Positions 33,261-47,700 of a DNA stretch of 64,000 nucleotides are shown piece by piece. The notes under the pieces were generated by a model. The model did not search any database. It saw nothing but the letters and a program-made list of their open reading frames with translations, and was not told the DNA's origin. This stretch comes from Paraescarpia echinospica (lineage: Eukaryota; Annelida; Polychaeta; Sabellida; Siboglinidae), in contig CM034534.1 of the NCBI GenBank assembly GCA_020002185.1, positions 31,783,573 to 31,847,572 on the forward strand. Reading direction: 5' to 3'. The position numbers were made by a program, and so were the translations under genes. The number at the start of each line of letters is the position of its first letter. Positions within the stretch are counted from its first letter, which is position 1.

Positions 33261-34351
33261 AGTGGCCATTTATTCAGATTCAGGTTTGTTACCAACAGCC
33301 CAATTCATTTTAGTTGTTGTTTTCTCGGAATCCAAGTTGAGTCCTTCACCAGTCACCAGCCTACAACAGGGGGAGGTGAAGGAGGGGGAGGGTCATGTGA
33401 CTTTGCAACCATCTCCTCCCACTTGCGTTTTTTAACCTTTGTCCACCGTGAAACAATGTTCCATGACTGAGACATCTCGTCACCGTCAGAACCGACGCTC
33501 TCTGACTCGGGGAACATATCGTCAGATGGTGTAGCCTCGTCCAACACTGATGACTTCTCAGTTGGCCGCCCATCGCTAAACACCACCTAAACACCAGTCA
33601 TCTCTGTCCGCAGTTGCCATCGCTGTGTCACCTGTTGATATGTCACATTGTCACCTGTCGATGTGTCACCTGTCTCCAAGTCCCTGTCACTCACCAACTC
33701 GTTCATGTCCTGTTCCACTGGTTCTTCCATGGTCTGCCCTCGAAGCGCTCCCGCGTACGAGCCACTGTCAGAACACTCCTCTGTCGCGTGTCCGAATTCG
33801 CCGTGGTGACGACACTATGGGGTGCGGCAATCTCTCCTGTAATGTCCTTCTTTTCTACAACGCAGACACAGTGGCTGTCGACCCGTGTCGGTCAACAGCA
33901 CTTCGCACTTCTCATTACCACTGTCACTGTAGAACGTGATTATATGGGGGAGCTGCTCCTTGTTTCCTGACATTATTACACAACGAACCCCGTGCTTCTT
34001 CACAAGTGTCTCACTGGGTAGGAATGGTGGGGCCCAGTGCACCCGCACTTTGAATTGCGTCTTGTCTGCTAACCGCACCCAGAACAACACACCTTTCATC
34101 TTAAGTAGGCCAGCGGCCAACAACTTGTTTTTCCCTTCCTCTGTCCTAAATACTATATGCGACTCAGTGTTTCCAGAGAGGGGCCCGAAAGATAACACAT
34201 TGTCCTTTACATTACCCAGTACGGCTTCCAAAATCCTCACAAAAGTAAAAATTACCTTCAGTGACACATTAATGGGAGTTAGAAAATAAATTTCTACATT
34301 CGTAATCCATGGAAATCTCTTGTATCCAACGTACAACGTACAAGTATACAT
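33261..34351 (-). pseudogene. Tx1-type ORF1, unit 2
   Basis: Identical in protein sequence to the unit 1 copy over 34351-33815 as far as read, including the stop after DCRTP. The tail reads SDDMFPESESVGSDGDEMSQ in the following frame. Confidence 0.75.
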
Positions 34352-35201
34352 AATTCAGTAATAATGAACACCAGTATATTTGCTGTGGTTTTTCCCTGTA
34401 GCCGTATTTAGTTTACAGACCATTTCACCGGTCTTTAGCCTGTTGTGAACAAGAAAGAACTTAACGTGATATTTGCTACGCCAGCGGTTATAACTTGGTG
34501 ACCGTGAAGAACGAACTTACGGGAGTTTATACCTTGCCATCGGTTCTAACGTAATGGAGATGAACGTGGATGACGAACTAATGGAACGGGTGTTTATTCT
34601 ACTTGGATGACAGTGAGATCACGAGTGAACATGGAATTAGGCTTTTAGGATGCTCATTCGAGATAGGGCTCAATAACCAATAGCAAATATATATAATTAT
34701 GGCAGGGTCAAAATGTATAACAATACAATCGTATTTGAACGCAAAGGTACAATCGGATAGTATCATCCATAATTTGGGTAAATGTACAAGTAACCAGTAT
34801 TATACATTTAAGTGTATTCAGCATTTCTTTTACACTGATTCAAAACAAGTATAAATCAAACTGCATTACGTTTCAATATCAAAACATTACAAACATGAAA
34901 ACAAGTAAATAATAATACTGGTGAGTGACTTATTCACTCCAACTGTAGACAGTCCAGCAACACATGTAATAATTGTACACTAATTGTAGACAGTCCAGCA
35001 ACACACGTAATAATTGTACACTAACTGTAACTTGGTCTGCTTTATACATAGAGATAGAAAATGTATAAACATTAACGTCATCATGAACTGATCATTTCTA
35101 ATTAAATACTAAGTAAATTAAATTAAGCAAAACACATATGAGTGTCTTCGATGAATGACTTCTTTTTGAAACTCTCAACGTACATATTAAATGATGACAA
35201 T

Positions 35202-38200
35202 TCAAGGGGGTTGGAGGCGCAACAAAATCTTGATTTTGTCTCCATCCACTTGTACTATCGAATTATTTCTGCACCAATACTCCTTGAATTTAGGTTCGTC
35301 AAAGCGTTGATAATCTGCTTTAATGCGGGATTGTAACATTGTGATAAAGAGACCTTTTATTCCTATAGCAGTCACATTTTTCTTATTGTTCTTTGCACCA
35401 TTTCGCTTGGCCCAAATACTTGAGCAAATTAACCAATAGTAAAGTAATTCATTAAAGTGAGAGATTTCAAACACATTGAATAACACAGTTTTCTGAGTTA
35501 TGCAGGCAGTGCAACCAGTTAATTCTTTCAATACGAATTCAACATACGTCCAACAACTTGTTACCGTGGAACTCTCACAAAATAATTGAGAAAAGGATTC
35601 AATTGTCCTGTTACACGGGTTACATTTAGAATCCTGCTAAGATTAAAGGTGTATAGTTTGTATTGTGTCATCAACGCTTGATGCACTATTCGCCATGTCA
35701 CATCTCTGTAACGAGGATCTACAAACGAACATTGTATATTCTCCCAGGTACACTGAAATCAATCGTTGGACAAATTGACAGCACGTTTGGTGGGTTTACC
35801 TTAACCGACTTGTTATATATAAATTCCGTAGTGACAGATTCAGTTCCGCAAAAGGACGGACATTCTCTTAGAAACATCCGGAAAACATTCGTAACTTCAG
35901 AGCAGCTAGAGAGGAATTGTATTTCCAGAGTTGCGTTCCTATCCAGTAACTTACAAAAAAAGTCCACTTAGCTTCACTACCTTTAACTAATTGTATAACA
36001 TGTTTGATTAATAACACGTTCATTTTTGTACGAATATTAGCAATATTCAACCCTCCGGTATTAAAGCTATTTTGCAATGTCTCTCTTTAATTAACTCTGT
36101 CTTGTTATTCCACAGGAAGGAGAACAGCTTCTCATTCAATTGTGTCTCCACATTCTCAGGCATTATCAGTAAACTGCCAATGTACCAAATTGAGTTACAT
36201 ATAATGGTGTGCAAAATGACGCTTCTGCCTTTAAAAGACAGATCTCTCTGGCAGAACAAATTAATAGTTTTTTTGAAAAGTTGAATGGATCTTTGTCCAG
36301 TTAGTCTTCTCAGAAACTTCTGATCCAAGGTAAACCCCCATATAGTTTCTTCACTTCTCCTGACCAATTTAAACCGAAAGGCTGGTCTCGTCTGTTCCTC
36401 CATTTCCCCAGCATGTTCCAAATATCTTTTGTTTATTGAGTTTGGCCCCTGATACCAATTCGAATAGTTCTACTAGCATAAGTATTTGTCTGACAGAATT
36501 GTTATCTGTTACAATAGGTTGGCATTATCTGCATATTGTGACATTTTTACCTCTTCCACTATTCCTGGTTGAGGGATTCCTTTAATCATACGATCAAGTG
36601 CGAACATGATTCACAAATAGTTCCATACATATAGCATATTGTGAAATGTTTACTTGTTCCACCGTTCCAGGTAGAGGAATTCCTTTAATCATAGGATCAC
36701 TGCGAACACGGTGTGCAAATGGTTCCATACATAGAACATATAGCAGAGGAGATAAGCTTCAACCTTGTCCCACACTTCTTTTCACTGGAAACGAATTGGT
36801 AATGAACCCATTTACAAAAATTTGACTAGAGATGTCTGTGTATAAGAGTTCAACCAAATATATAAACTCTGGTCGTAAACCAAATGCATGTAGTACATTA
36901 AACAAGTATGCATGCAAAACCCTATCAAAAGCCTTAGACTGGTCTAAGGAAATAATTGCAGCGGCCATATTTTTATTATTTGTATATTCAATTAGATTCC
37001 GTATCAAGTGGACATTGTCTTGTATAGTGCGACGAGACGAGATAGGCCTCCAGTTCTTCAATTTATCAGGATTGTCTTTATCTTTACATATAAGAGTTAT
37101 GAGTCCTTGTCTTTGAGAAGAGGGTAACTTCTCCTCGTGCCAGCATCTATTCAGTAATTTAGTGAAAGCCTCCAATATACGGCATGGCAAAAGTATAAAA
37201 TTCTTTAGGTAACCCATCTAATCCTGGAGTTTTGTAATTTTACATCTTTCCCGAAGCATTCTTAATTTCTTCTAATGTAATCAGTCCTTCACATTGTACT
37301 GCTGTTTCAACATTTACTGTCAGCAAATCTTTCAAAAAGTAATCAAAGAATCAGTAATCGGTTCAGATTTGTAAAGGTCTTTGTAGAAATTTAGACATTC
37401 TTCTTGAATTTCTTCATTTAATGTAATAATCTCCCCTGTTTCCCTAGTGAACTTCTTAATGAATTTTGACTTAGCAGATTGTTTGTCCTTTCGTAGAAAA
37501 TATCTGGTTGGTTTCTCATCCAATTCAAGATGTTGCACTTTGGCTCTAATTTTTGATCCTGCTTTTTCAGTATACAAATTATTAATAACTTCACGAGCGT
37601 CAGATATTTGATCATCTAAGTTATCTGGTGGGTTCGTATCCCGGGATAACTCACCTTTGCACTTTTCCAGTCAGAGCTTTGGTCAGTCTCTTCCGCCAAT
37701 GTTTCCCACAGGACAGCAAAGTCATCTTGGAAGTGTTCATCCTTTAAAATCTTTACATTACATTTCCAATAATTTGGCCCTAATGTAGGCTTATCAGAAA
37801 CATCCGTTTTAATAACCATACTAACTAAACTGTGATCAGTGATAACAAGGAATATTAATGTGTTCTACAGAAACTGTGTCTTGTAAGAGAGAGTTGGATA
37901 CATAAAATTGATCAAATCTACAACAAATTGAATTTAATGAATTCCTCCAAGTATATTTTTCTTCCCGGGATATAATCTCCGGAATGGGTCAACCAAATTA
38001 AAATCATCACAGACAGATTTAAGAACTATAGGTCTCGTTTCACCGTAACTATCAATTCCTCCACTTTTATCAAATTCACTGTCTAATACACAGTTAAAAT
38101 CTCCTCCCAGAAATATATACGATATTGACCTGGTATATGATTTGCAAAAGTAGAGAAGAGAATATTTTGGTCTATATTAATTACAGGAGCATATATAACT

Positions 38201-38530
38201 GCTAATCTTATAACTTGTTCGCCAAATTTCACTAATAAGGATAATATTCTACCATCATTATTTCTGGAGAGGGAAACAATTTTAAAGGACAATCCTGGTT
38301 TTTAAAAAAATCCCTACCCCTCGCGTCCTATTATTGCCGAAAGACCAATAACAGTTCCCACCCCATTCATGTCTCCAAGAATTCCCAATAAATTTTGTAT
38401 TACAATGTGTTTCTTGAAGGTAACATATATCAATTTGTTTTTCTGTTAAAACATTTATAATAAATTTTCTTTTACGCCAGTCCCATAAACCTCTACAATT
38501 GATACTGGCAAAATGAAATTTGACAGCCAT
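35202..38530 (-). pseudogene. Tx1/L1-type LINE ORF2, unit 2
   Basis: Same domain series and same inactivating changes as unit 1, including the YADN catalytic box near 36525. A serine-to-leucine change (FDRVLHAY in place of FDRVSHAY, near 36915) is specific to this unit. Confidence 0.78.
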
Positions 38531-38550
38531 TTAGCTAAAATGAACAAATC

Positions 38551-39036
38551 TCACATCTTATATAGGTTTGCTGTTAGCAGCACATTTCTTTTTAGTTTGG
38601 CTTTTCTCGGAGTCCGAATTGGACTCTTCCACAATAACCAGCCTACCATGTGGGGGTGAGGCCGGGGAAGGTGGGGAAGGGTCTTCTGACTTTGCAGCCA
38701 TCTCCCCCCTCTTCCATTTCTGGGTACTTTTTTACGTCGTGACGTGTTCCACGGCTGGGACCGCCCCTCACCGCCAGATCCTACATCCTCCGGTTCGGAG
38801 AACATGTCATCCGACATAGAAGCTTGGTCCGACACCGAGGACTTCTCCTTTGTCGTCGTCCCCTCGTGATCCTCGCTGACCACTGGCACAGAGTCGTCTC
38901 TGTCCATAGTCACCATCTCCGACATCACCATTACCTCTGACGACGTCACCGCCGTCCCCGACGACATAGCCTCCGCCTCTGACGTCGCCGTCGTCGCTAC
39001 CTCCGACGTCACTTCCCCGGCCACGGTTATCGCCAT
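38551..39036 (-). pseudogene. Tx1-type ORF1 C-terminal part, unit 2
   Basis: Acidic then basic tail as in unit 1, with the EAEAMSSG form retained and SMSDDMF in place of STSDDMF. Confidence 0.6.
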
Positions 39037-39061
39037 TGTTGCCGCCGTCGTGTCTTGTTAC

Positions 39062-40487
39062 AAAGGTTACATTTAGAATTCCTGTCAAGATTAAAGGTGT
39101 ATAGTTTGTGTTGTGTCATGAAAGCTTGATGTGCTATTCGCCATGTCACATCTCTGTAATGAGGATCTACAAACGAACATTGTATATTTTCCCAGGTAAT
39201 ACTGAAATCAATCGTTGGAAAAATCGTCACCACTTTTGGTGGGTGAACCTTAAACAATTTGATATATATAAATTTCGTAGTGACAGATTCAGTTTCACAA
39301 AAGGACGGACATTTTTTGTAGCAAAGATCACATCCGCTAGGTGGCCTTGGTCAAGGTAGATGGCCTGGGCAAACACTAGGGCATGTGTCCCCGATGCGAA
39401 GGAGACATTGTCAAAGGAATTAGGCAGGCTAATTTCGCACAGATAGTCGTTGCTAGCTGGGTCCATGTTATTGGTGTTGTTACTTAGATACTATTCACTG
39501 TTTATGATTTGCGGGGTATCCCGATTTTGTCTGAAGATTGGTTTAGTTGATCCGGGGACCAAGGTTGGTCTAGATAGGTTGTGAGTATACCGCGGGGCCG
39601 GATAGTATGATCCCTTCTTTCCCTGGGTATTCTCATGTCTGGGTGCTTTAGGTGTTCAAACGTTATGGGAGGAGTTACCTTGAGGTAACCTATTATTTTC
39701 CTGTCTGCGGTCACTCGTGTGGCGACTGGAGCCCAAGTTTCTGATTATGTTTGAGAACTCTGGTACTGTATTGGTCTTTAGTTTGTTACCAAAGTTTCGC
39801 TTACCCCATTGTAGGGCAGTTTGTTTTGCAGTAAGAACATTTTCTTTTGATATGTACGTTCCAGCTAGGGTGTCCGTGATTCTGTTAAGTGTGTTTTAGC
39901 ATTATCTTCCCGATACTAGTAGCCCATACTAAGTTGGCTTGTCTGATGTCTCTTCTGACAGTGTTGTCAGGTCTAGCCAGGCAGACAAACTTGTCCAGAT
40001 GGCTCGTTTTCTTTTCGAATGCTTTTGATGGGTTCCCCCCGGCTTGTTCTTTTACTACCTCGATATGGTGCAACAACTGTAGTACTTGGTAAAACAGTTT
40101 AGCGAACGAATTACAACCACCAATCTTACCATCACCCTCTCTAACTATGCATGAACGGTTTTTACCGAGCATCTCTAAATCTAATAAACTAAGAACTACT
40201 AAACATTAAGTAAAACGCACAAACTATTACAATCAAAAATTACTTAGAATGATATATGCTAGAAAAACTCCTCACTCTTTACGATACCAACACTTTCGAC
40301 GAGATGTCTTCATCGGGGTGTATAAAAAAATCCATATTATATGCAAATGCTTGAAATGATTCTAATGCAAATGCTTCCTTTCATGATTGCATGCAAATGC
40401 ATTTATATAGTTTTCATTCACTTGTTTGTAAGTGAAAGGGCTAACAAAATACATGTCGGTTTACATCAAATTTATTGAACATCAACC
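39062..40487 (-). pseudogene. Tx1 C-terminal fragment and NADAR-Penelope 5' part, unit 2
   Basis: Same content as 30051-31471. The NADAR start lies at 39466-39315, the N-terminal block at 40160-39885, and the empty piggyBac target at about 39881. Confidence 0.65.
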
Positions 40488-40872
40488 ATGGTGAGCCAAG
40501 TGATGATGATGATCTACTGTTCATGCGATATAAGTAGTCTGGTATGGCCCAATGAACAAGTTGACCTTGTTTTGGATGTGGCAGAGAACCTCTGTGGATA
40601 GGACTTTGCAGATACTGTTGAGAATTACAATAGGCCTGAGGTTGGACAAAGGGCCAAGTACAATAGGTCTGAGGTTGGTAAAAGAGCCTTTGGTTTCGGT
40701 AATGCCACAAGGATGTAGAAGAGTAGCATCGAGTAGAGTGCAGTGATGCATTGTTTATCCCATCGGGCCCAGTCGCACGGCCATTCCTTAGCGATTTGAG
40801 CACGTTCTCCACTTCTGTCGATGTCACAGGTTGTAACAATGGTCTTGGCTCTCCAGTGAAGGGCATTAGTGG
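40488..40872 (-). pseudogene. LINE RT fragment, unit 3
   Basis: Same two blocks as in the other units, with the frame change retained. Confidence 0.65.
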
Positions 40873-41939
40873 GCCTTCATTGGGATTTGAGCCAACTAGG
40901 CAACTACTACTGTGTTGTGGGACAACGGCACTGCTCGTTGAATTGAATTTTATTCAACATAACATACATACAAACATACAGTATTGTTTTACAGCATAAT
41001 GAGATTGATATGACAGCAGCAATTAAGCTGAAATTCCCAATAATACATACTAAAGAAAAAATTAATTAATAATATATTGAAATGTTGAAAGGAAATGCAA
41101 GAAGTATAATACTTATCATTAGCATTTCCCTTTTCATAATACATGTATTTTAAAGATAATTTGACAAATCGTCAGTGTATCATCACACGATGTGTCCATT
41201 GCACTTGGTATACATCAAGACCTCAAAGTGTGCATCGGTCATCCATCGAAATATTTCGTCGTTTGCCAGCACTGCTGAAGATTCTCTCGACGGGGGGGGG
41301 CTGAGGCCGTTACATTGAGGTATCGCTGGGCTAGCTGAGTGAGACCGGGCAGCTACTGCGATCATATAATTTTTACTTCCAGTGTTGCAAGTTTATATGG
41401 CCAAAAACGTGACTTTGTAAACGGCCATCAAAGTTTACACAGTGATAATGTGAATAATACTTATAGTAAACAAGTAAAACGTTCAATAAATTGTGTTTGT
41501 TTATCTCCCAAACACCAGTTACGCACAATAAGCAATATTTGAGATGGAATACACCCACATAATTTACACAGTTTAGAATTTTTTATAAATATAAAGGTAA
41601 TTTGCATCATCATTCTGATTTTCTGTAAATCTCCATCTGACACTAAACTGTCATGATGTGAATAGTAATGGCTGTAAACAGCCAAAACAATCCAATTAAA
41701 GGTATTTGTTTTCTTACAACATTAATTATGCATAACAAGCAATGTTTATGATGAAATACATCAACAACATGATAATAATAACATTTTATTTATATGCCAA
41801 CAAATCTGGGGCAACAGCAAGTTACAGGTTTTACTGGAAAAAAACAGACACATATAAATTGCACAGATTTGAATATAAGTTAACAAAGCAATAACTTAAG
41901 ACACAAAACAGTTAACATGTCAAGGCCAGTTAATTGACC

Positions 41940-42320
41940 TGTTGTCATCACACATCAGTGCTACCTTTGTTCTGCTGCAGGACGTACTACTTGACAAAAC
42001 TGCAGTCATCATTGGTGCCAACAGTAACACTATCAGAAGCCCTACATTCGGCATGGGGCAACGAAGTCGAAGTGACAGCTGTGATTGGCATTGCCACATC
42101 TTCGCCAGCGTTTCTGACAGGCAACAAAATTAACTTAACCGTGCAGAAGCCGCCAATAACTGCCGTCTTTTCTTGACAAATGACATTCTGCCACACCTTC
42201 CCTTTCCGCAACTTTTTCTCCATGCTAATTAACTCTGAACTAACATTTCATCAACATTGTCAGAGACAAAACTCACATCGCTCGAGAAAACCGCCATATT
42301 TTGTAAACAATGGGAAGTAG
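41940..42320 (-). pseudogene. Possible 5' exon of an unidentified element gene, unit 3
   Basis: The minus strand from about 42297 reads an ATG in good context (MAVFSSDVSFVSDNVDEML). After a one-base frame change it reads MEKKLRKGKVWQNVICQEKT and VAMPITAVTSTSLPHAECRA down to about 41987. Composition and order loosely resemble the first exon proposed for the Mutator-like gene at 9411-9676. The segment crosses the point where units 1 and 2 lose 600 bp, which favours a deletion in those units. Identity is unproven. Confidence 0.35.
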
Positions 42321-42714
42321 CAATATTCAAGTGGCATGCCGGGAGAGCTTTGCACTCGTGCAACTTCGTGGAACAATCAGATTTAATTTAATTGGACTTA
42401 TAAATTATATGTAATGTAGTTTTTGATTTGAATTTTGAAATGACTTGTCCTTGACTCAAAAACTTTTCTTTGTCGACACATCTAGATAATTTCAAGTACA
42501 TGTCATCAAGTGTGAGTACATAACTTGGCCTTGAACACATTGTTGTTTCACATAGATGTGATGTACATCATTGAATGTCCACCCTATTACACCTTTTACA
42601 ACTCGGCTAGGGTTACAGACTGTGTAAGCGGCAGTTGTTTTCGTGTTACATTCCATTTGATATATCTTGCACCGCTTCCTCAAGAGACAGTTATTGCAAG
42701 ATCCAAGTTATGAA
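42115..42714. other. 600 bp present only in unit 3
   Basis: In units 1 and 2 the sequence runs CCAGCG-TTTCT-CTTCGATA. In unit 3 TTTCT occurs on both sides of the extra 600 bp. Either an insertion duplicated TTTCT, or units 1 and 2 lost the segment by recombination at a 5-bp microhomology. No inverted termini were seen in it. Confidence 0.7.
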
Positions 42715-42854
42715 CATTTCTCTTCGATATACAGGAAGAAACTTTATTTTTGTATATGTAGACTATTACACAGTTCTCTTCAGAATCACTTGTCTTGCTA
42801 TGGGCATGTCACATGAACAGCATTTCTTCAACACTCAACAAATAATACTGGTTA

Positions 42855-43946
42855 AAATTAATGCAGTGGCCATTTATTCAGATTCAGGTTTGTTACTAAC
42901 AGCCCAATTCATTTTAGTTGTTGTTTTCTCGGAATCCAAGTTTGAGTCCTTCACCAGTCACCAGCCTACCACAGGGGGAGGTGAAGGAGGGGGAGGGTCA
43001 TGTGACTTTGCAACCATCTCCTCCCACTTGCGTTTTTTAACCTTTGTCCACCGTGAAACAATGTTCCACGACTGAGACATCTCGTCACCGTCAGAACCGA
43101 CACTCTCTGACTCGGGGAACATATCGTCAGATGGTGTAGCCTCGTCCAACACTGATGACTTCTCAGTTGGCCGCCCATCGCTAAACACCAGTCATCTCTG
43201 TCCGCAGTTGCCATCGCTGTGTCACCTGTTGATATGTCACATTGTCACCTGTCGATGTGTCACCTGTCGCCAAGTCCCTGTCACTCACCAACTCGTTCAT
43301 GTCCTGTTCCACTGGTTCTTCCATGGTCTGCCCTCGAAGCGCGCCCGCGTACGAGCCGCTGTCGGAACACTCCTCTGTCGCGTGTCCGAATTCGCCGTAG
43401 TGACGACAATATGGGGTGCGGCAATCTCTCCTGTAATGTCCTTCTTTTCTACAACGCAGACACAGTGGCTGTCGACCCGTGTCGGTCAACAGCACTTCGC
43501 ACTTCTCATTACCACTGCCACTGTAGAACGTGATTATATGGGGGAGCTGCTCCTTGTTTCCTGACATTATTACACAACGAACCCCCGTGCTTCTTCACAA
43601 GTGTCTCACTGGGTAGGAATGGTGGGGCCCAGTGCACCCGCACTTTGAATTGGGTCTTGTCTGCTAACCGCACCCAGAACAACACACCTTTCATCTTAAG
43701 TAGGCCAGCGGCCAACAACTTGTTTTTCCCTTCCTCTGTCCTAAATACTATATGCGACTCAGTGTTTCCAGAGAGGGGCCCGAAAGATAACATATTGTCC
43801 TTAACATTACCCAGTACGGCTTCCAAAATCCTCACAAAAGTAAAAATTACCTTCAGTGACACATTAATGGGAGTTAGAAAATAAATTTCTACATTCGTAA
43901 TCCATGGAAATCTCTTGTATCCAACGTACAATGTACAAGTATACAT
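42855..43946 (-). pseudogene. Tx1-type ORF1, unit 3
   Basis: The knuckle block is open from 43567 to 43181 (CLRCRKEGHYRRDC, CRHYGEFGHATEEC, MEEPVEQDMNELVSDRDLAT). A one-base insertion near 43584 separates it from the N-terminal part (43946-43590). Together with units 1 and 2 this shows that different copies are broken at different points. Confidence 0.75.
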
Positions 43947-44798
43947 AATTCAGTAATAATGAACACCAGTATATTTGCTGTGGTTTTTCCCTGTAGCCGT
44001 ATTTAGTTTACAGACCATTTCACCGGTCTTTAGCCTGTTGTGAACAAGAAAGAACTTAACGTGATATTTGCTACGCCAGCGGTTATAACTTGGTGACCGT
44101 GAAGAACGAACTTACGAGAGTTTATACCTCGCCATCGGTTCTAACGTAATGGAGATGAACGTGGATGACGAACTAATGGAACGGGTGTTTATTCTACTTG
44201 GATGACAGTGAGATCACGAGTGAACATGGAATTAGGCTTTTAGGATGCTCATTCGAGATAGGGCTCAATAACCAATAGCAAATATATATAATTATGGCAG
44301 CGTCAAAATGTATAACAATACAATCGTATTTGAACGCAAAGGTACAATCGGATAGTATCATCCATAATTTGGGTAAATGTACAAGTAACCAGTATTATAC
44401 ATTTAAGTGTATTCAGCATTTCTTTTACACTGATTCAAAACAAGTATAAATCAAACTGCATTACGTTTCAATATCAAAACATTACAAACATATGAAAACA
44501 AGTAAATAATAATACTGGTGAGTGACTTATTCACTCCAACTGTAGACAGTCCAGCAACACATGTAATAATTGTACACTAATTGTAGACAGTCCAGCAACA
44601 CACGTAATAATTGTACACTAACTGTAACTCGGTCTGCTTTATACATAGAGATAGAAAATGTATAAACATTAACGTCATCATGAACTGATCATTTCTAATT
44701 AAATACTAAGTAAATTAAATTAAGCAAAACACATATGAGTGTCTTCGATGAATGACTTCTTTTTGAAACTCTCAACGTACATATTAAATGATGACAAT

Positions 44799-47700
44799 TC
44801 AAGGGGGTTGGAGGTGCAACAAAATCTTGATTTTGTCTCCATCCACTTGTACTATCGAATTATTTCTGCACCAATACTCTTTGAATTTAGGTTCGTCAAA
44901 GCGTTGATAATCTGCTTTAATGCGGGATTGTAACATTGTGATAAAGAGACCTTTTATTCCTATAGCAGTCACATTTTTCTTATTGTACTTTGCACCATTT
45001 CGCTTGGCCCAAATACTTGAGCAAATTAACCAATAGTAAAGTAATTCATTAAAGTGAGAGATTTCAAACACATTGAATAACACAGTTTTCTGAGTTATGC
45101 AGGCAGTGCAACCAGTTAATTCTTTCAATACGAATTCAACATACGTCCAACAACTTGTTACCGTGGAACTCTCACAAAATAATTGAGAAAAGGATTCAAT
45201 TGTCCTGTTACACGGGTTACATTTAGAATCCTGCTAAGATTAAAGGTGTATAGTTTGTATTGTGTCATCAACGCTTGATGCACTATTCGCCATGTCACAT
45301 CTCTGTAACGAGGATCTACAAACGAACATTGTATATTCTCCCAGGTACACTGAAATCAGTCGTTGGACAAATCGACAGCACCTTTGGTGGGTTTACCTTA
45401 ACCGACTTGTTATATATAAATTCCGTAGTGACAGATTCAGTTCCGCAAAAGGATGGACATTCTCTTAGAAACATCCGGAAAACATTCGTAACTTCACAGT
45501 AGAATCTCGGCGCTGTTTCCGAGTGTGGCCTCGTCAGAGCAGCTAGAGAGGAATTGTATTTCCAGAGTTGCGTTCCTATCCAGTAACTTACAAAAAATGT
45601 CTACTTAGCTTCACTACCTTTAACTAATTGTATAACATGTTTGATTAATAACACGTTCATTTTTGTACGAATATTAGCAATATTCAACCCTCCGTTATTA
45701 AAGCTATTTTGCAATGTCTCTCTCTTAATTAACTCTGTCTTGTTATGCCACACGAAGGAGAATAGCATCTCATTCAATTGTGTCTCCACATTCTCAGGCA
45801 TTATCAGTAAACTGCCAATGTACCAAATTGAGTTACATATAACGGTGTGCAAAATGACGCTTCTGCCTTTAAAAGACAGATCTCTCTGGCAGAACAAATT
45901 AATAGTTTTTTTGAAAAGTTGAATGGATCTTTGTCCAGTTAGTCTTCTCAGAAACTTCTGATCCAAGGTAAACCCCCATATAGTTTCTTCACTTCTCCTG
46001 ACCAATTTAAACCGAAAGGCTGGTCTCGTCTGTTCCTCCATTTCCCCAGCATGTTCCAAATATCTTTTGTTTATTGAGTTTGGTCCCTGATACCAATTCG
46101 AATAGTTCTACTAGCATAAGTATTTGTCTGACAGAATTGTTATCTGTTAGAATAGGTTGTCATTATCTGCATATTGTGACATTTTTACCTCTTCCACTAT
46201 TCCTGGTTGAGAGATTCCTTTAATCATACGATCAAGTGCGAACATGATTCACAAATAGTTCCATACATATAGCATATTGTGAAATGTTTACTTGTTCGAC
46301 CATTCCAGGTAGAGGAATTCCTTTAATCATAGGATCACTGCGAACACGGTGTGCGAATGGTTCCATACATAGAACATATAGCAGAGGAGATAAGCTTCAA
46401 CCTTGTCCCACACTTCTTTTCACTGGAAACGAATTGGTAATGAACCCATTTACAAAAATTTGACTAGAGATGTCTGTGTATAAGAGTTTAACCAAATATA
46501 TAAACTCTGGTCGTAAACCAAATGCATGTAGTACATTAAACAAGTATGCATGCTAAACCCTATCAAAAGCCTTAGACTGGTCTAAGGAAATAATTGCAGC
46601 GGCCATATTTTTATTATTTGTATATTCAATTAGATTCCGTATCAAGTGGACATTGTCTTGTATAGTGCGACGAGTCGAGATAGGCCTCCAGTTCTTCAAT
46701 TTATCAGGATTGTCTTTATCTTTACATATAAGAGTTATGAGTCCTTGTCTTTGAGAAGAAGGTAACTTCTCCTCGTGCCAGCATCTATTCAGTAATTTAG
46801 TGAAAGCCTCTCCAATATACGGCATGGCAAAAGTATAAAATTCTTTAGGTAACCCATCTAATTCTGGAGTTTTGTAATTTTACATCTTTCCCGAAGCATT
46901 CTTAATTTCTTCTAATGTAATCAGTCCTTCACATTGTACTGCTGTTTCAACATTTACTGTCAGCAAATCTTTCAAAAAGTAATCAAAGAATCAGTAATCG
47001 GTTCATATTTGTAAAGGTCTTTGTAGAAATTTAGACATTCTTCTTGAATTTCTTCATTTAATGTAATAATCTCCCCTGTTTCCCTAGTCAACTTCTTAAT
47101 GAATTTTGACTTAGCAGATTGTTTTTCCTTTCGTAGAAAATATCTGGTTGGTTTCTCATCCAATTCAAGATGTTGCACTTTGGCTCTAATTTTTGATCCT
47201 TCTGCTTTTTCAGTATACAAATTATTAATAACTTCACGAGCATCAGATATTTGATCATCTAAGTTATCTGGTGGGTTCGTATCCCGGGATAACTCACCTT
47301 TGCACTTTTCCAGTCAGAGCTTTGGTCAGTCTCTTCCGCCAATGTTTCCCACAGGACAGCAAAGTCAATTTGGAAGTGTTCATCCTTTAAAATCTTTACA
47401 TTACATTTCCAATAATTTGGCCCTAATGTAGGCTTATCAGAAACATCCGTTTTAATAACCATACTAACTAAACTGTGATCAGTGATAACATAAGGAATAT
47501 CAATGTGTTCTACAGAAACTGTGTCTTGTAAGAGAGAGTTGGATACATAAAATCGATCAAATTGAATTTAATGAATTCCTCCAAGTATATTTTTCTTCCC
47601 GGGATATAATCTCCTGAATGGGTCAACCAAATTAAAATCATCACAGACAGATTTAAGAACTATAGGTCTCGTTTCACCGTAACTCAATTCCTCCACTTTT

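Larger units (their letters stand above)
31472..40487. repeat. Tandem array unit 2 (9016 bp)
   Basis: Sister of unit 1, with the same stop inside the ORF1 knuckles, the same ORF2 thumb frameshift and the same LWDWRKRK variant. It differs by a 3-bp loss in KAEGSK (KAGSK near 37560) and a few single bases. Confidence 0.9.
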
